DNA from: an uncultured Christensenellaceae bacterium | GTDB lineage: Bacteria; Bacillota; Clostridia; Christensenellales; Borkfalkiaceae | Direction of reading: 5' to 3' | Length of the DNA: 64,000 nucleotides | Assembly: GCA_910588645.1 (NCBI GenBank) | Contig: CAJUOY010000007.1 | Coordinates: forward strand, 23,427 to 87,426 | Part shown: positions 40,317 through 50,287 of the stretch, piece after piece | Layout of the letters: each line of letters begins with the position of its first letter | Numbering within the stretch: the stretch's first letter is position 1 | The notes under the pieces: model-generated | Told to the model about the DNA's origin: nothing | The model's database searches: none | What the model saw: the letters and a program-made list of their open reading frames with translations, nothing else | Translations under genes and position numbers: made by a program

Positions 40317-42963
40317 TGTATATTTGCTATTGATAGCGATACCTATTCTGGCCGTAGTTGTTGTTCCTTTCGCGCTTGCGGTAAGAAAGGATAACAGAAA
40401 CGGGCACAGCATAGCGTCGCTTGCGTTGCACATACTTATGGCCGTAGTGATAGCATTTGCGGCGGCGGGAACGGCGGTTGTTACGGTAATTACCGAAACC
40501 AACGTGTTCGTAGTTGCCGACGTGTCATATTCGGCAAATAAAAACCTGGATACCGTCGACGGATATATAAATAAACTCCGCGGCAATCTGCCCAGAAATT
40601 CCAAGATAGGCATAGTTTGCTTCGGCAAGGATTACGAGCTTCTGACCGAAATGGGCGGAGATATAAAGAGCGTCAAGGACTCCGATGTAGATCAGACCGA
40701 AACGAATATTTCAAGCGCGTTGAAGTATACGGGCACTCTCTTTAAAGAGGACGTTTTAAAGCGTATAGTGCTTATATCGGATGGCAGACAGTCAGATCTG
40801 CGCGACGCCAACTCGCTTAAACGCACGGTTGACGAACTCGCATCCGACAATATCAAGGTTGACGCCATTTACTTGAACGACAACCTTTCGGACGACGCGC
40901 GTGAAGTACAGGTCACTTCCGCAGAGTATACAAAGACGGCGTTTTTAAACAACAGCGAGGAAGCTACCGTCTATGTGCAGAGCAGTTACTCTGCGGGCAA
41001 CGTGGACGTATCGCTCTACAAGGGCGGCGAACTTTCCGACAAGCGTATGGTGTCGCTTTCCCCCGGTTCAAATACGGTGGTGTTCAAACTCGATACTTCC
41101 GAGGAGGGCGAGTTTGATTACGAAGTACGCGTAGACGCCGAAGAGGACGAGAGCGAATACAACAATACCTATAAATTCACTCAAAAAGTTTCAGGCGCGG
41201 TGAGCGTGCTTCTGATTACGGGCGATCAGTCCAACGAGGCCGCCGTACAGGAAATGTACGGAGATAAATCCACCGTAGACAGTTACGTGTTGGGCCCCAA
41301 TCCTATTTTAAACAACGTGCCTATGACCATAGGCGAGCTGTGCGCGTACGACGAGATAATACTTGCCGACGCGGACGTAAGTACGATAAACAACTATACG
41401 ATGTTTATCGAAAATCTGGATACTACCGTTTCGCTATTCGGTAAGAGTCTTATAGTTACTGGCGAGACGTATATTCAGAACAGAGAAGACGCAGTGCTTA
41501 AACGTCTGGAAGATATGCTTCCGCTCAGATACGGCAACAACGACCAGGACAAGAGACTGTTTACCATAGTCATAGACGCTTCCCGCAGTATGGAAACAAA
41601 CTACCGTATGCAGATAGCTAAGACGGCGGCAACTCAGTTAATCCAGTTCCTCGGCGACGGCGACACCGTTTGCGTAGTTCTTTTCCACGGCGACGTAGAG
41701 GTGTTGCAGCAGCCTTCCGCAACTCTCGCGGTCAACAGGGACAGCATTATAGAGTCGATAAACAACTACAACGTTACGCAGGGTACTATCATATACAGGG
41801 GACTTGAACAGGCTCTCAATCAGATGTACAGACTTACTCAGTACAGCGAAAAGCAGGTTATGCTCATCTCCGACGGACTTTCCTATTCGGGCTCGGGCGG
41901 TAAGGACGACGCTATAGATATAGTAAATAAGATGCGGGCTTACAATATTCAGGTTTCCGCACTTGACGTAGGACGGGGTGGCGATACTACAAGCTCTGCT
42001 TCCGTAAGCGCCAAGTTATTAATGGAAAATATTGCAAAGACGGGCAACGGACAATACTATTTCGCTTCAAGCCTCGAACAGCTTGACGGCGTGCTTTTCG
42101 GTGAATTTGCGGATAACGTCACGGAGTCGGTGATCGAGCGGCCCTCTAAAGTCAACGCGAGCAGAGTTCTCGACGACGTGCTTGCAGACGTAAATCTCGA
42201 CGGCGACTATGTAAACGGGTTTGTGAACAGTAGCGCAAAGGCCAGCGCGATAACGGCGCTCACGGTGGATTACACCAAGGAAAATACGGGGGTATCCATA
42301 CCTGTTCCTCTGTATACCTATTGGGGTTACGGCAACGGAAAGGTCGCCTGCTTTACAAGTAAACTTGCGGGCGGCTGGGTTGCAAACTTCGATAACTCGC
42401 GCAAGCTGTTCGACAACGTGTTTACGACCGGTATCCCCGACGAGAAGAGCGATTATCCTTTCACATACGAATTGTCGGAAGACGGTAAGTTCACGGGAGT
42501 GAAGCTTACTCCCGTAGAATACAGTAAGGATGCGGAAGCAAAAATCGAGATCACTTTACCGGGCGGCGAGGTTATACAAGACGAGCTTGTATCGGACGGA
42601 ATAACATATTCGTTTGAATTTGCCTCGGGAGTACTCGGCAAATATGGCATAAAAATAATTTACGCATACGACGGCAATGAGTACGTTGCGGAGACGGCAA
42701 TCAACGTTTCGTACTATGCGGAATACGACGCTTTTGCGAATTTCGACGCTTCCGAACTCTATAAAATGGTCGGCGGCTCGGGACAGGTCAGCGAGGACGG
42801 AAACCTCAAAATCGAAAACGACGAAAAGGACGTGGGCACTTACGTGCTTAAACTTACAGTACCGCTTATGATAGCGTGCGTGGTGCTGTTCGTTGCGGAT
42901 ATAGTTGTCCGTAAACTTAAATGGAACGATATAAAGAATCTGTTTATACGGGTTAAGAAGTAA
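40294..42963 (+). CDS. Large membrane protein with two von Willebrand A domains
   Basis: A protein of 889 residues. N-terminal helices lie at about 9-29 and 42-67. A first vWA has MIDAS DVSYS (76-80); a second has DASRS (428-432) with the later SDGLSYSG and Asp/Gly loops. Between them is a glutamine-amidotransferase-like alpha/beta region (VLLITGDQSNEAAVQEMYGD). A beta-sandwich region and a C-terminal helix (about 858-876) end it. The layout resembles the long vWA proteins of MoxR loci. The two intact MIDAS sites suggest contacts with two partners. The lipoprotein gene follows after 7 bases. Confidence 0.88.
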   Translation: MSSISFDNVYLLLIAIPILAVVVVPFALAVRKDNRNGHSIASLALHILMAVVIAFAAAGTAVVTVITETNVFVVADVSYSANKNLDTVDGYINKLRGNLPRNSKIGIVCFGKDYELLTEMGGDIKSVKDSDVDQTETNISSALKYTGTLFKEDVLKRIVLISDGRQSDLRDANSLKRTVDELASDNIKVDAIYLNDNLSDDAREVQVTSAEYTKTAFLNNSEEATVYVQSSYSAGNVDVSLYKGGELSDKRMVSLSPGSNTVVFKLDTSEEGEFDYEVRVDAEEDESEYNNTYKFTQKVSGAVSVLLITGDQSNEAAVQEMYGDKSTVDSYVLGPNPILNNVPMTIGELCAYDEIILADADVSTINNYTMFIENLDTTVSLFGKSLIVTGETYIQNREDAVLKRLEDMLPLRYGNNDQDKRLFTIVIDASRSMETNYRMQIAKTAATQLIQFLGDGDTVCVVLFHGDVEVLQQPSATLAVNRDSIIESINNYNVTQGTIIYRGLEQALNQMYRLTQYSEKQVMLISDGLSYSGSGGKDDAIDIVNKMRAYNIQVSALDVGRGGDTTSSASVSAKLLMENIAKTGNGQYYFASSLEQLDGVLFGEFADNVTESVIERPSKVNASRVLDDVLADVNLDGDYVNGFVNSSAKASAITALTVDYTKENTGVSIPVPLYTYWGYGNGKVACFTSKLAGGWVANFDNSRKLFDNVFTTGIPDEKSDYPFTYELSEDGKFTGVKLTPVEYSKDAEAKIEITLPGGEVIQDELVSDGITYSFEFASGVLGKYGIKIIYAYDGNEYVAETAINVSYYAEYDAFANFDASELYKMVGGSGQVSEDGNLKIENDEKDVGTYVLKLTVPLMIACVVLFVADIVVRKLKWNDIKNLFIRVKK

Positions 42964-42970
42964 GGTTATT

Positions 42971-44485
42971 ATGAAAAAGAAAATACTCACAATATTGCTT
43001 GCGTTAATATTGGTTGTGGGGCTTACGGGTTGCGGAACCTACAATCCGCCCGTCGGACCGGACGATCCGGGCGGTAAGCCCGTAGAACCGGGCCCCGGCC
43101 CCGATCCCGGGCCGGGGGAGGAAAACGACGCGATTTTTTCCGTACAGCTTGTGCAGGGTGAAGAAAACTGGGAGCTTCCCGACAATACACAGATGCGCGC
43201 AAAGTGGACGGACGGAATTTCACAACCCGTTTACGCCGATTTCGACAAGAGCGGAAGGGCGGAAACCAAGGGGTTGGACGGCGACTATTCCGTAACGATA
43301 GAGGGGCTTCCCACAAATAAGGCCTACAATCCCAACGCGCATATCGCTACCAATTTCGAAAGAGATATCAAGATAGAGATATTCAACGTTTCCAGAGTGC
43401 TTTCCGGCAGTAACAACAACGGTACGCAACCTTTGAAGGGAATGACGATAAGAAGCGAGGGCGTTTATAGGGCCACTATAAACAAACCCGAACAAATCGT
43501 TTACTATATTTACGAACCCTCCGAGGACGGTACGTTTTATATTCAGTCCTGGGTTGATACAACCGAAAATCTTATAAATCCCAAAATCGATAAATATGAG
43601 GGCAGTAAGCATTACGTTTCCGGTTACAGTACTATAAACGACGGCGGACCATCGTCGACTTACACCAAAAACTTTCTTTTGGAATTCAATATCAATTTCG
43701 ACGAAATGGGCGGAAGCCTCGTGTTCGGAATAAAGGCGGATACGCGATCCGCGGAATACCCTCTTTCCATTGCTTTCAGAATAAGCCGCGAGTCCGATTA
43801 TTCGCGCGAGGATATTGTAGCGGAAATGGCTATCCCCACCGAGTTTGACAAGGTTCAGAACAGGGAGAGTTTCAAAAAGGAAAAACACGAATTTATGCAA
43901 AAGTTCGGTACTAACTTGCATATGTTTGAAAGCGACGGGCTTTTGAACGGCGACAATATAGGGTTTAACGAAAATGACGGTTATTTCCATATGTTAGATA
44001 CGGACGGCAAACCTTTAGGCCCCGTCGTTTGCGCTAACATCGATCAGCCAACGTTATTGGTATTTCAAAACGAGAGCGCCGATTCGTTTATATCCATTGA
44101 ATATCACGGCAACAAGGCGTTAACCGTTGACGACAACTTTGATAAGTTCTATAAAAAAATGCCGCCCAAGTACGACGACCTTGATTTCCATTTTCTTAAC
44201 TATAAGATATTTATAGAGGGTTACGAGAACATTATTAAACACGAAGGTAAAAATGATTTTCACGGACTGCCCGAGCAGTACGCTCCATGGAAGGACGTTT
44301 TGGCTTACTCGTACTTTACCGACGATAACGGTATGTACCCCGTAACTTACGAACTTTACAGATTCTTGCAAGGCTATGCAACGCAGGCGCGTCTGTTTAT
44401 GGACGGCAACGGTTTTGCGGAAGCTTCAGGGCTTAAAGCAGCCGAAGAAGATCAGTGGTTATTCGCTTGCGGATATTACAGCTAA
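42971..44485 (+). CDS. Lipoprotein of the MoxR operon
   Basis: A protein of 504 residues with a lipoprotein signal ending in LTGC (Cys21). A Pro/Gly-rich spacer (about 26-50, PVGPDDPGGKPVEPGPGPDP and similar) holds a globular domain away from the membrane. The rest has alternating beta strands and no motif I recognise. It starts 7 bases after the vWA gene and is the last gene of the operon. It is the most likely extracellular client or effector of the MoxR/vWA machinery. That is inference from position only. Confidence 0.75.
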   Translation: MKKKILTILLALILVVGLTGCGTYNPPVGPDDPGGKPVEPGPGPDPGPGEENDAIFSVQLVQGEENWELPDNTQMRAKWTDGISQPVYADFDKSGRAETKGLDGDYSVTIEGLPTNKAYNPNAHIATNFERDIKIEIFNVSRVLSGSNNNGTQPLKGMTIRSEGVYRATINKPEQIVYYIYEPSEDGTFYIQSWVDTTENLINPKIDKYEGSKHYVSGYSTINDGGPSSTYTKNFLLEFNINFDEMGGSLVFGIKADTRSAEYPLSIAFRISRESDYSREDIVAEMAIPTEFDKVQNRESFKKEKHEFMQKFGTNLHMFESDGLLNGDNIGFNENDGYFHMLDTDGKPLGPVVCANIDQPTLLVFQNESADSFISIEYHGNKALTVDDNFDKFYKKMPPKYDDLDFHFLNYKIFIEGYENIIKHEGKNDFHGLPEQYAPWKDVLAYSYFTDDNGMYPVTYELYRFLQGYATQARLFMDGNGFAEASGLKAAEEDQWLFACGYYS

Positions 44486-44519
44486 TGTAAAAATCGATAC
44501 GTTTTATCAGAATATTTAT

Positions 44520-44552
44520 CGCCGCGCCGACAGGCGCGGCGGTATTCATTTT
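44520..44552 (+). terminator. Probable terminator of the MoxR operon
   Basis: CGCCGCGCC (44520-44528) pairs perfectly with GGCGCGGCG (44533-44541) around GACA. The following GTATTCATTTTAT is a poor U-tract, so read-through into the next gene is possible. Confidence 0.6.
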
Positions 44553-44621
44553 ATAGTTTATAAATATACATTTTTCCATACATAACCAAAAATTATAAAT
44601 AAATTATGTATTTTTATTAAA

Positions 44622-44654
44622 TTTTTGCATAAAATGTATTGCATTATGCAAAAA
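44622..44654. repeat. 11-base inverted repeat at the promoter of the giant lipoprotein gene
   Basis: TTTTTGCATAA (44622-44632) and TTATGCAAAAA (44644-44654) are perfect inverted copies with an 11-base spacer. The second arm begins at the last base of the -35 box, which makes it a likely repressor or activator site. Confidence 0.6.
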
Positions 44655-44667
44655 TATATGCTATCAT
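44639..44667 (+). promoter_or_regulatory. Promoter of the giant lipoprotein gene
   Basis: TTGCAT (44639-44644), a 17-base spacer and TATCAT (44662-44667). An AAAGGAG ribosome binding site precedes the ATG at 44752. The remainder of 44553-44751 is AT-rich with no gene. Confidence 0.6.
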
Positions 44668-44751
44668 AATTAAAATGATAAAAAGACCTACGGTTATATC
44701 TGAATAAACACCAAATATAAACTCATTGCAGATCTTTTAAAGGAGTAGAAA

Positions 44752-47700
44752 ATGAAAAACAAGAAGCTGATAATGGCAGTAGTCGCTCTTACGATGTGCG
44801 CTTCGACCACGCTCGCTTTTACAGGTTGTAATAACGAGCCGGAACATACGCATTCGTATAAGTGGACGCAGACCAAGGCTCCGACCTGTTCGGCAGCAGG
44901 CGAGGAAGACGGCGTATGTCTGGAATGTGAAGACGCAAAAACCCGTCCCATAGCTATCGATCCTGATGCGCACAAATTCGCGGAAGAATGGGAAGTAACC
45001 GCCCCCACGGCGGAAGCGCCCGGTAAAGCGATTAAAAAATGTATACATAACGCCGAGCACGCTCCTATCGAGGCGACGCTTCCCGCGCTTTCAGAGGAGT
45101 CCGCCTATAAGTCGGTAACTCCCGTAGAGGGGCAGGAGCCCACTCATACCAGTGCGGGTAAAATGAAATATGTGTTCGCGCACGAGTCGGGCGACGTATC
45201 GTTTATCGTAGACGTCCCCGCCGGTCAGCACGATTATAAATGGGAAACCGTAAAGGAGGCTACCTGCGACGAGCCCGGCCTCGAAAAAGGTACTTGCTCT
45301 TGCGGAGACACACAGGAAAGGGAAATCCCCGCAGGCAACCATAAATATGAATGGACGGTGGTAATGGAAGCGACTTGCGACGGGCCCGGCAGCGAAAAGG
45401 GCGTATGCTCTAATTGTAAAGACGAGCAGACGAAAGAGATTCCTAAAACCCCTCACGCATATGAGGCCGACGCCCAGACTCTTATTAAACCCTCGCTCTA
45501 TCTTGCGGGTAGCGTAACTATCGGATGTAAGAATTTCGACAGTCATTCTTTCATTCTTACTTTGCCCACGCTCGATTCCGAGGCTTACGAAGTTACTCCT
45601 TTGGCAGATAAAAATACCGCTAACTATAAGTATACCGACGAGGAGACAGGCGCTGAAGTTACTTTCGAAGCTACTTTGTATAATGCCGTAAATATGGACG
45701 AGATTATCGAAACCGCTTTGGACAACGCGGAACTCGTCGGTAAATCCGAAGGTATTAACGGTTCCACTAAGTGGTCGTATGAATATAATGCGGATAGAAG
45801 CTATGCTCACGTTTACGATCAGTCCAACAACCGTAATTACTACATTGATAACAATGATGGCGAAATCAGCGGGCTGTGCCAGGAAGGCGAGCTTCGTTGG
45901 ATATATGAAAGCGAACAGGCGTTCTACAACGGATACAGCTTCTTCCTTCCCTATTTGCCGCTCATTTCCGACGCGGAATATATCGGCGTAGAAAACCTGT
46001 TATACAGGCTCAATTACTATGCGTCAACGCACGTAGGGGAACTTGAAAATTACAAGGCTACGTCTTATAAGAATGACGCAGGCAAGACTGTTAACATGTT
46101 TACGTTCAACAGGCTTGTAAAGAGTACGCCTACGTTACTGCACAGCGTGGGTGTAGACGGTACCAATTTAAGAAAATCATTCTACTCATACAGCGATAAG
46201 CTTTATACTTATACCGTATCGTTTACGACGGACGATAACGGAATGGTTACCTGGTTTGAAGTGAACACCTCTGTTTACGGCTATGATTACGAGGCTTTGG
46301 ACTATCAGTTGTTTAAACAGCAACACGCCGGCGAAAGAGAATTACCCGATAAAGTTACTCAGGCCGAGTTTGATTTATTGAAGGATTCTATGACCAAGTA
46401 CGGCGTTGACAGAAACGCATTTAAGACCGACAATCCCATAAAGGGCTATGATACGGGCGTTTATTACGGCGTAACAGGGAAAGAAAGAAATACTCACATT
46501 GTCAACGGAACTCAGACCGCGCTAGCGGATATAGAAGAGTTCCCCGAAAATCCTCACGATCTTGCAGACGCTAACGTAAAGTCGTTTGTTATGAAAGATG
46601 AAGAAAAAAACGTTATTGAAAGCGGTACTTCTTTGGACATCGACAATTCGTCAATTAAGGCCATAACAATTGACGTCGGCGATTCCCGCGAGTATATAAA
46701 TCTCAATGAGATAAAGGTAAGAGTTTTTACCAAGGATGCGGCCGGCAACGATCAGGAATGGACGGAAGGCGATAATTGGGGTAATATACTTGTAAACGGT
46801 CAAAACGTATATGCAAAAGCTTATGTTAATTCCGACGGAACTATCAATTTTGGCTTCAGAAGTCAGCGCCTTGAAGGCGAATTCAAAGTCATTATTAGAA
46901 TAGGCGAAGCTACGGCGGAACTTGTGTTCCGCAATGAATTCGGCGCAGCGAGCGTTATCGAACCCGAGACTTACGTTTACTCGTACGCTTCAGACGACTT
47001 CTCGCTTGTAACCGAAAAGGAAATCGAAGTTTACGCAGGTCAGGCCGTTCATTTTAACGCGATAACCAAACCTTCGTCCGGTAACAGCTATTTTACGGAT
47101 AATGAGTTCAGGATCGAAGCTACCGGCGCTACGCTGACGGACGCCGATCCCGAAAAGTACGGCGAGGGCGCAAAGACGTTCACGGCCGCTACGCCCGGTA
47201 ACTACACGGTAGAGCTTACCGCAGTTAAGGGCGACAGTTTCGGTACGCACGCAAAAGCAACGGTATCGATTATCGTCAAGGCCGTTCCTACGGAAGAGGA
47301 ACTCTTCTCAGGCGAACACGCTTCAGGCGCATACAAGGTAGCTTTCGGCGATAACAAATCTGTAAAAATAACGGACGCCTCCGGCGTAACGGAATATACT
47401 TACGCATTCAATGCGGAAACTTTAGCGGTTACGTTGACAAAAGTCAGCGGCGAAGGTAATTACGGTCTGGAAGTTACGCCTGCGTACACGTTCAGGCTCA
47501 CCTATGAAAACTCCGTAAGTCACGAGAAAGAAAAGGTCATGCTTGTAAAAGTTCCCGACTATCTCACTGCGGAAGCGGCTGTTTCTGGTTCCGTATGGGA
47601 GTATACCGATCCTAACCAAGGTCAGGCATACATAGTATTCGACGGCGACGGATTGACCGCCTATGCGACAAAGGATCCCGCGAATACGACGCCCGACGGC

Positions 47701-49701
47701 TCGACCGTCTACAAATTTACGTACGCATTGAAGGCGGGTGCAAACAACATCTATGAAATGGAAATAACGCCTTCAGGTCCCAATCCTATGATGGTGGGTT
47801 GGTTCGCTCCCGGATTTACGTGGGACCAAACGGCAAGGCTTGTATTTGACGGACAATCGGTAACCTCGCTTACAGTGTACGGCAACAAGCTGAATCGTGA
47901 GTTCACCGCCGCCGAAGTGGGCAAGTTACTCAACGGTAAGACATTTACTACCGAGGACGGAAAAACTCTCGAAGTAAACGATAAGGGCGTAATGACGTTC
48001 AATTACAGTGCAATGTTGAGAGTAAGCTTTACGTTTGCGCTTACTGCGGATGCGGAGGATAAGAGCAAATTCAACTTTACGTTTACCGAAGTCGAAGGCT
48101 CCAAGCCCAACAATATGATCGATTACGCATTCCTCGTATCGGTTGCAAGCGGCAATAGCTACGTCAAACTTAACGGTTCGGAGATGGAGATTTATCTCAA
48201 TATAGGTACTTCCGCTTCTTCGGCGAAATTGACCAAGATGACAGTTTACGTCGATCCCGTTCTGGCAATATTAGACGACCTTACGGGTAAGACTATGGAA
48301 GCCGACGTTAAAAGCGCAAAGGTTGTGCTTACGTTCGGAGAGAACGGCGCAATGCATCTCGACTACAATAACGGCGTTGCAACGGGCGATTTCTTGTTGA
48401 CGCTTACCGCGGCGGCGGAAGAGGGTAAATATAATATCACTCTCGAACAAAAGGCTGCTTCGCCAATGTTGTCGATGGTATTCGATTACAACACGGCAAA
48501 CAGCGGTTCGTATCTCACTCTTGCCGACAACGTTTATAACGTTTATCTTAATTGGAGCGACGGTTATGCGAATCCTGAATCCGTCAAGTTTGCCGAAGTT
48601 CAGGAATTCGATCCGAGTAGCTTGCTTGAAGGAACTACCTGGAATTACCGTTACGACAGAGGCGACGCTTTCGCTCTTGTGTTCGGCGAGAATAATACCG
48701 TAACGGCCAAGTGGTTTGCGGAAGACGGAGTCAACACCGAAGAATACGCGTATACGTTGACTGCGGGCGATAACGGAAAGTACTTCTTTGCGTTTTCGGT
48801 TGTAGACACGTCTTGGGGCGATTGCGGTATAGACACCGGCGTCTCGAACGGTAATGAAAGTTATCTGATAATAGAAAACGGCGAAATAATAGAGTTGACT
48901 GTAACCGGTACTCTTAACGGCGATACTGTTGCGGCAACATACGAAAAGGATACAGGTGAAGAGCCCGTTGAACCCGGCGACAAGTTTGAACAGTATTACG
49001 CACAGCTTGCCGGTAAAACCTGGGAAGGAACGTTTACTGAAAATGAAGTCGAGTACAAATTGACGATCGTTTTCGGCAACGATAAGACTCTTACTGCAAC
49101 GCGTACCGGGGGTGATACGGAAGTTACCGACGAGAAGTTCTCATTCGAGCTTGCCGATGGTAGCTGGGGACAGCTTGCGGTTACATTTACGGCGCTTGAC
49201 GGAGCTGCGGGCAACTGCGGAATCGATCCCGAGAATGCAAATGCAAACAGTGTGTTCTTATACGATATGGACAATAATCTTCAAACATTGTATATAGCGA
49301 CGGCATCGGGCGATATAGAGCTTTTTGCCGCGCTGGATATAGCCGAGAATGAAGAACAGTTAAAGGGAACGCTCGCGGGCACAAGCTGGACTTATTCCGA
49401 CGGTTCTACCGAATTTAAAATGACTTTCAATGCCGACGGAACTATGTCCGCAATCGGCGGCGATACCGATCTGTATAACTATAATTTAGTTAACAGCGGA
49501 GAAAGCGGAAAGTATTTGATCGTCTTTAAATTCGCAGGCGAAGGATATTCCAACGGATATGCTTGCGGCATTGACGAAGTGGACGCTAACAAAGGTAGTT
49601 ATATAACCGTAGAAAGCGACGCTGTGACAGGTTTCAGTTTATGGGTTTGCGATGCCAACTGGCAATACGATTTTGTAAACCTTACAAAAGTTAACGCTTA
49701 A
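44752..49701 (+). CDS. Giant repeat-bearing surface lipoprotein
   Basis: A protein of 1649 residues with a lipoprotein signal ending in FTGC (Cys26). Residues 33-240 hold four degenerate Cys modules of the clostridial type (HSYKWTQTKAPTCSAAGEED, then GVCLECED; EATCDEPGLEKGTCSCGD and so on). The central region (240-850) is beta-rich without a recognised family. From about 851 to the end are seven divergent tandem modules of 90-130 residues, each opening near L-x-G-K/T-x-W/F. The last three share CGID then an Asn-rich turn. No sortase motif or catalytic site is visible. It is a separate unit behind its own promoter and between terminators. Function unknown; binding of a polymer or a host or neighbour surface is possible. 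Confidence 0.8.
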   Translation: MKNKKLIMAVVALTMCASTTLAFTGCNNEPEHTHSYKWTQTKAPTCSAAGEEDGVCLECEDAKTRPIAIDPDAHKFAEEWEVTAPTAEAPGKAIKKCIHNAEHAPIEATLPALSEESAYKSVTPVEGQEPTHTSAGKMKYVFAHESGDVSFIVDVPAGQHDYKWETVKEATCDEPGLEKGTCSCGDTQEREIPAGNHKYEWTVVMEATCDGPGSEKGVCSNCKDEQTKEIPKTPHAYEADAQTLIKPSLYLAGSVTIGCKNFDSHSFILTLPTLDSEAYEVTPLADKNTANYKYTDEETGAEVTFEATLYNAVNMDEIIETALDNAELVGKSEGINGSTKWSYEYNADRSYAHVYDQSNNRNYYIDNNDGEISGLCQEGELRWIYESEQAFYNGYSFFLPYLPLISDAEYIGVENLLYRLNYYASTHVGELENYKATSYKNDAGKTVNMFTFNRLVKSTPTLLHSVGVDGTNLRKSFYSYSDKLYTYTVSFTTDDNGMVTWFEVNTSVYGYDYEALDYQLFKQQHAGERELPDKVTQAEFDLLKDSMTKYGVDRNAFKTDNPIKGYDTGVYYGVTGKERNTHIVNGTQTALADIEEFPENPHDLADANVKSFVMKDEEKNVIESGTSLDIDNSSIKAITIDVGDSREYINLNEIKVRVFTKDAAGNDQEWTEGDNWGNILVNGQNVYAKAYVNSDGTINFGFRSQRLEGEFKVIIRIGEATAELVFRNEFGAASVIEPETYVYSYASDDFSLVTEKEIEVYAGQAVHFNAITKPSSGNSYFTDNEFRIEATGATLTDADPEKYGEGAKTFTAATPGNYTVELTAVKGDSFGTHAKATVSIIVKAVPTEEELFSGEHASGAYKVAFGDNKSVKITDASGVTEYTYAFNAETLAVTLTKVSGEGNYGLEVTPAYTFRLTYENSVSHEKEKVMLVKVPDYLTAEAAVSGSVWEYTDPNQGQAYIVFDGDGLTAYATKDPANTTPDGSTVYKFTYALKAGANNIYEMEITPSGPNPMMVGWFAPGFTWDQTARLVFDGQSVTSLTVYGNKLNREFTAAEVGKLLNGKTFTTEDGKTLEVNDKGVMTFNYSAMLRVSFTFALTADAEDKSKFNFTFTEVEGSKPNNMIDYAFLVSVASGNSYVKLNGSEMEIYLNIGTSASSAKLTKMTVYVDPVLAILDDLTGKTMEADVKSAKVVLTFGENGAMHLDYNNGVATGDFLLTLTAAAEEGKYNITLEQKAASPMLSMVFDYNTANSGSYLTLADNVYNVYLNWSDGYANPESVKFAEVQEFDPSSLLEGTTWNYRYDRGDAFALVFGENNTVTAKWFAEDGVNTEEYAYTLTAGDNGKYFFAFSVVDTSWGDCGIDTGVSNGNESYLIIENGEIIELTVTGTLNGDTVAATYEKDTGEEPVEPGDKFEQYYAQLAGKTWEGTFTENEVEYKLTIVFGNDKTLTATRTGGDTEVTDEKFSFELADGSWGQLAVTFTALDGAAGNCGIDPENANANSVFLYDMDNNLQTLYIATASGDIELFAALDIAENEEQLKGTLAGTSWTYSDGSTEFKMTFNADGTMSAIGGDTDLYNYNLVNSGESGKYLIVFKFAGEGYSNGYACGIDEVDANKGSYITVESDAVTGFSLWVCDANWQYDFVNLTKVNA
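47303..49701 (+). repeat. Seven degenerate tandem modules in the giant lipoprotein
   Basis: Modules start near residues 851, 943, 1059, 1172, 1290, 1419 and 1541. Shared features are an opening LxGKTW-like strand, a VFGENNTVTA-like strand pair, and a LTAGDNGKYFFAF-like strand. The last three also share CGIDxxxxNxxSY. The period of about 120 residues and all-beta pattern suggest lipocalin-like or META-like barrels. Confidence 0.6.
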
Positions 49702-49714
49702 GTCTTAAAAACGA

Positions 49715-49750
49715 TCTCCCCCGAAATTTTCGGGGGAGAAATTTTTTATT
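49715..49750 (+). terminator. Intrinsic terminator of the giant lipoprotein gene
   Basis: TCTCCCCCG (49715-49723) pairs with CGGGGGAGA (49731-49739) around AAATTTT, then AATTTTTT. Confidence 0.9.
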
Positions 49751-49773
49751 TTCCGCAGTTGTCATAAAATCGC

Positions 49774-49802
49774 TTGACGAGTAGTAAAATTTAATATATA
49801 AT
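49774..49802 (+). promoter_or_regulatory. Promoter of the MarR-DegV operon
   Basis: TTGACG (49774-49779), a 17-base spacer and a perfect TATAAT (49797-49802). The short leader before the ATG at 49835 has no Shine-Dalgarno site. Confidence 0.8.
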
Positions 49803-49834
49803 TATCTCAAAAAATTTAGCTAAAAATAAACGTT

Positions 49835-50287
49835 ATGGCAGATCGTAAAAATATAGAAAAAAATTTCGAAAGCATATACTGTGATTTCAGGCTAAGACTG
49901 TATAAGTTCATTTTCGGAGTATTGGGCGAAAGGGAAGGTTCGCTTACCGCTACGGAGTTTTTCGCCGTGGAGACGATAGGGCTTATGGGCAGTCCCACTA
50001 TAGGCGAATTTGCGGAGGCGCTTTCCATTACTTCTTCACATGCCGCTTACAAGGTGCGTCAGCTTGTAGACAAGGGTTACGTAACAAAGTTACCCACGGA
50101 CGACAAGCGGGCTTTCAAGTTAGAAGTTACTCAAAAGTTTAAAAAGTATTATCACGGCGATAACGCGTACGGGAGATATATTTTCGAAACTTTGTCAAAA
50201 ACTTTAACGGAAGATGAATTACAGTTCTGCGACAAGTTGTTTGAAAAGTTTGTGGAGACCATAGAAAAGGAGAAAAAGAATGATTAA
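49835..50287 (+). CDS. MarR-family transcriptional regulator
   Basis: A protein of 150 residues. The winged-helix core is FFAVETIGLMGSPTIGEFAE, then LSITSSHAAYKVRQLVDKGY and TDDKRAFKLEVTQKF, flanked by dimerisation helices at both ends. MarR proteins usually repress nearby genes and respond to small ligands. It overlaps degV by 8 bases, so it probably controls this two-gene operon; MarR-DegV pairs occur in Clostridia. The ligand may be a fatty acid, given the partner, but this is a guess. Confidence 0.88.
   Translation: MADRKNIEKNFESIYCDFRLRLYKFIFGVLGEREGSLTATEFFAVETIGLMGSPTIGEFAEALSITSSHAAYKVRQLVDKGYVTKLPTDDKRAFKLEVTQKFKKYYHGDNAYGRYIFETLSKTLTEDELQFCDKLFEKFVETIEKEKKND

Noticed and set aside
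43023..43316. Proline/arginine-rich frame opposite the lipoprotein start
   Set aside because: It is the antisense shadow of the Pro/Gly spacer of the lipoprotein gene.
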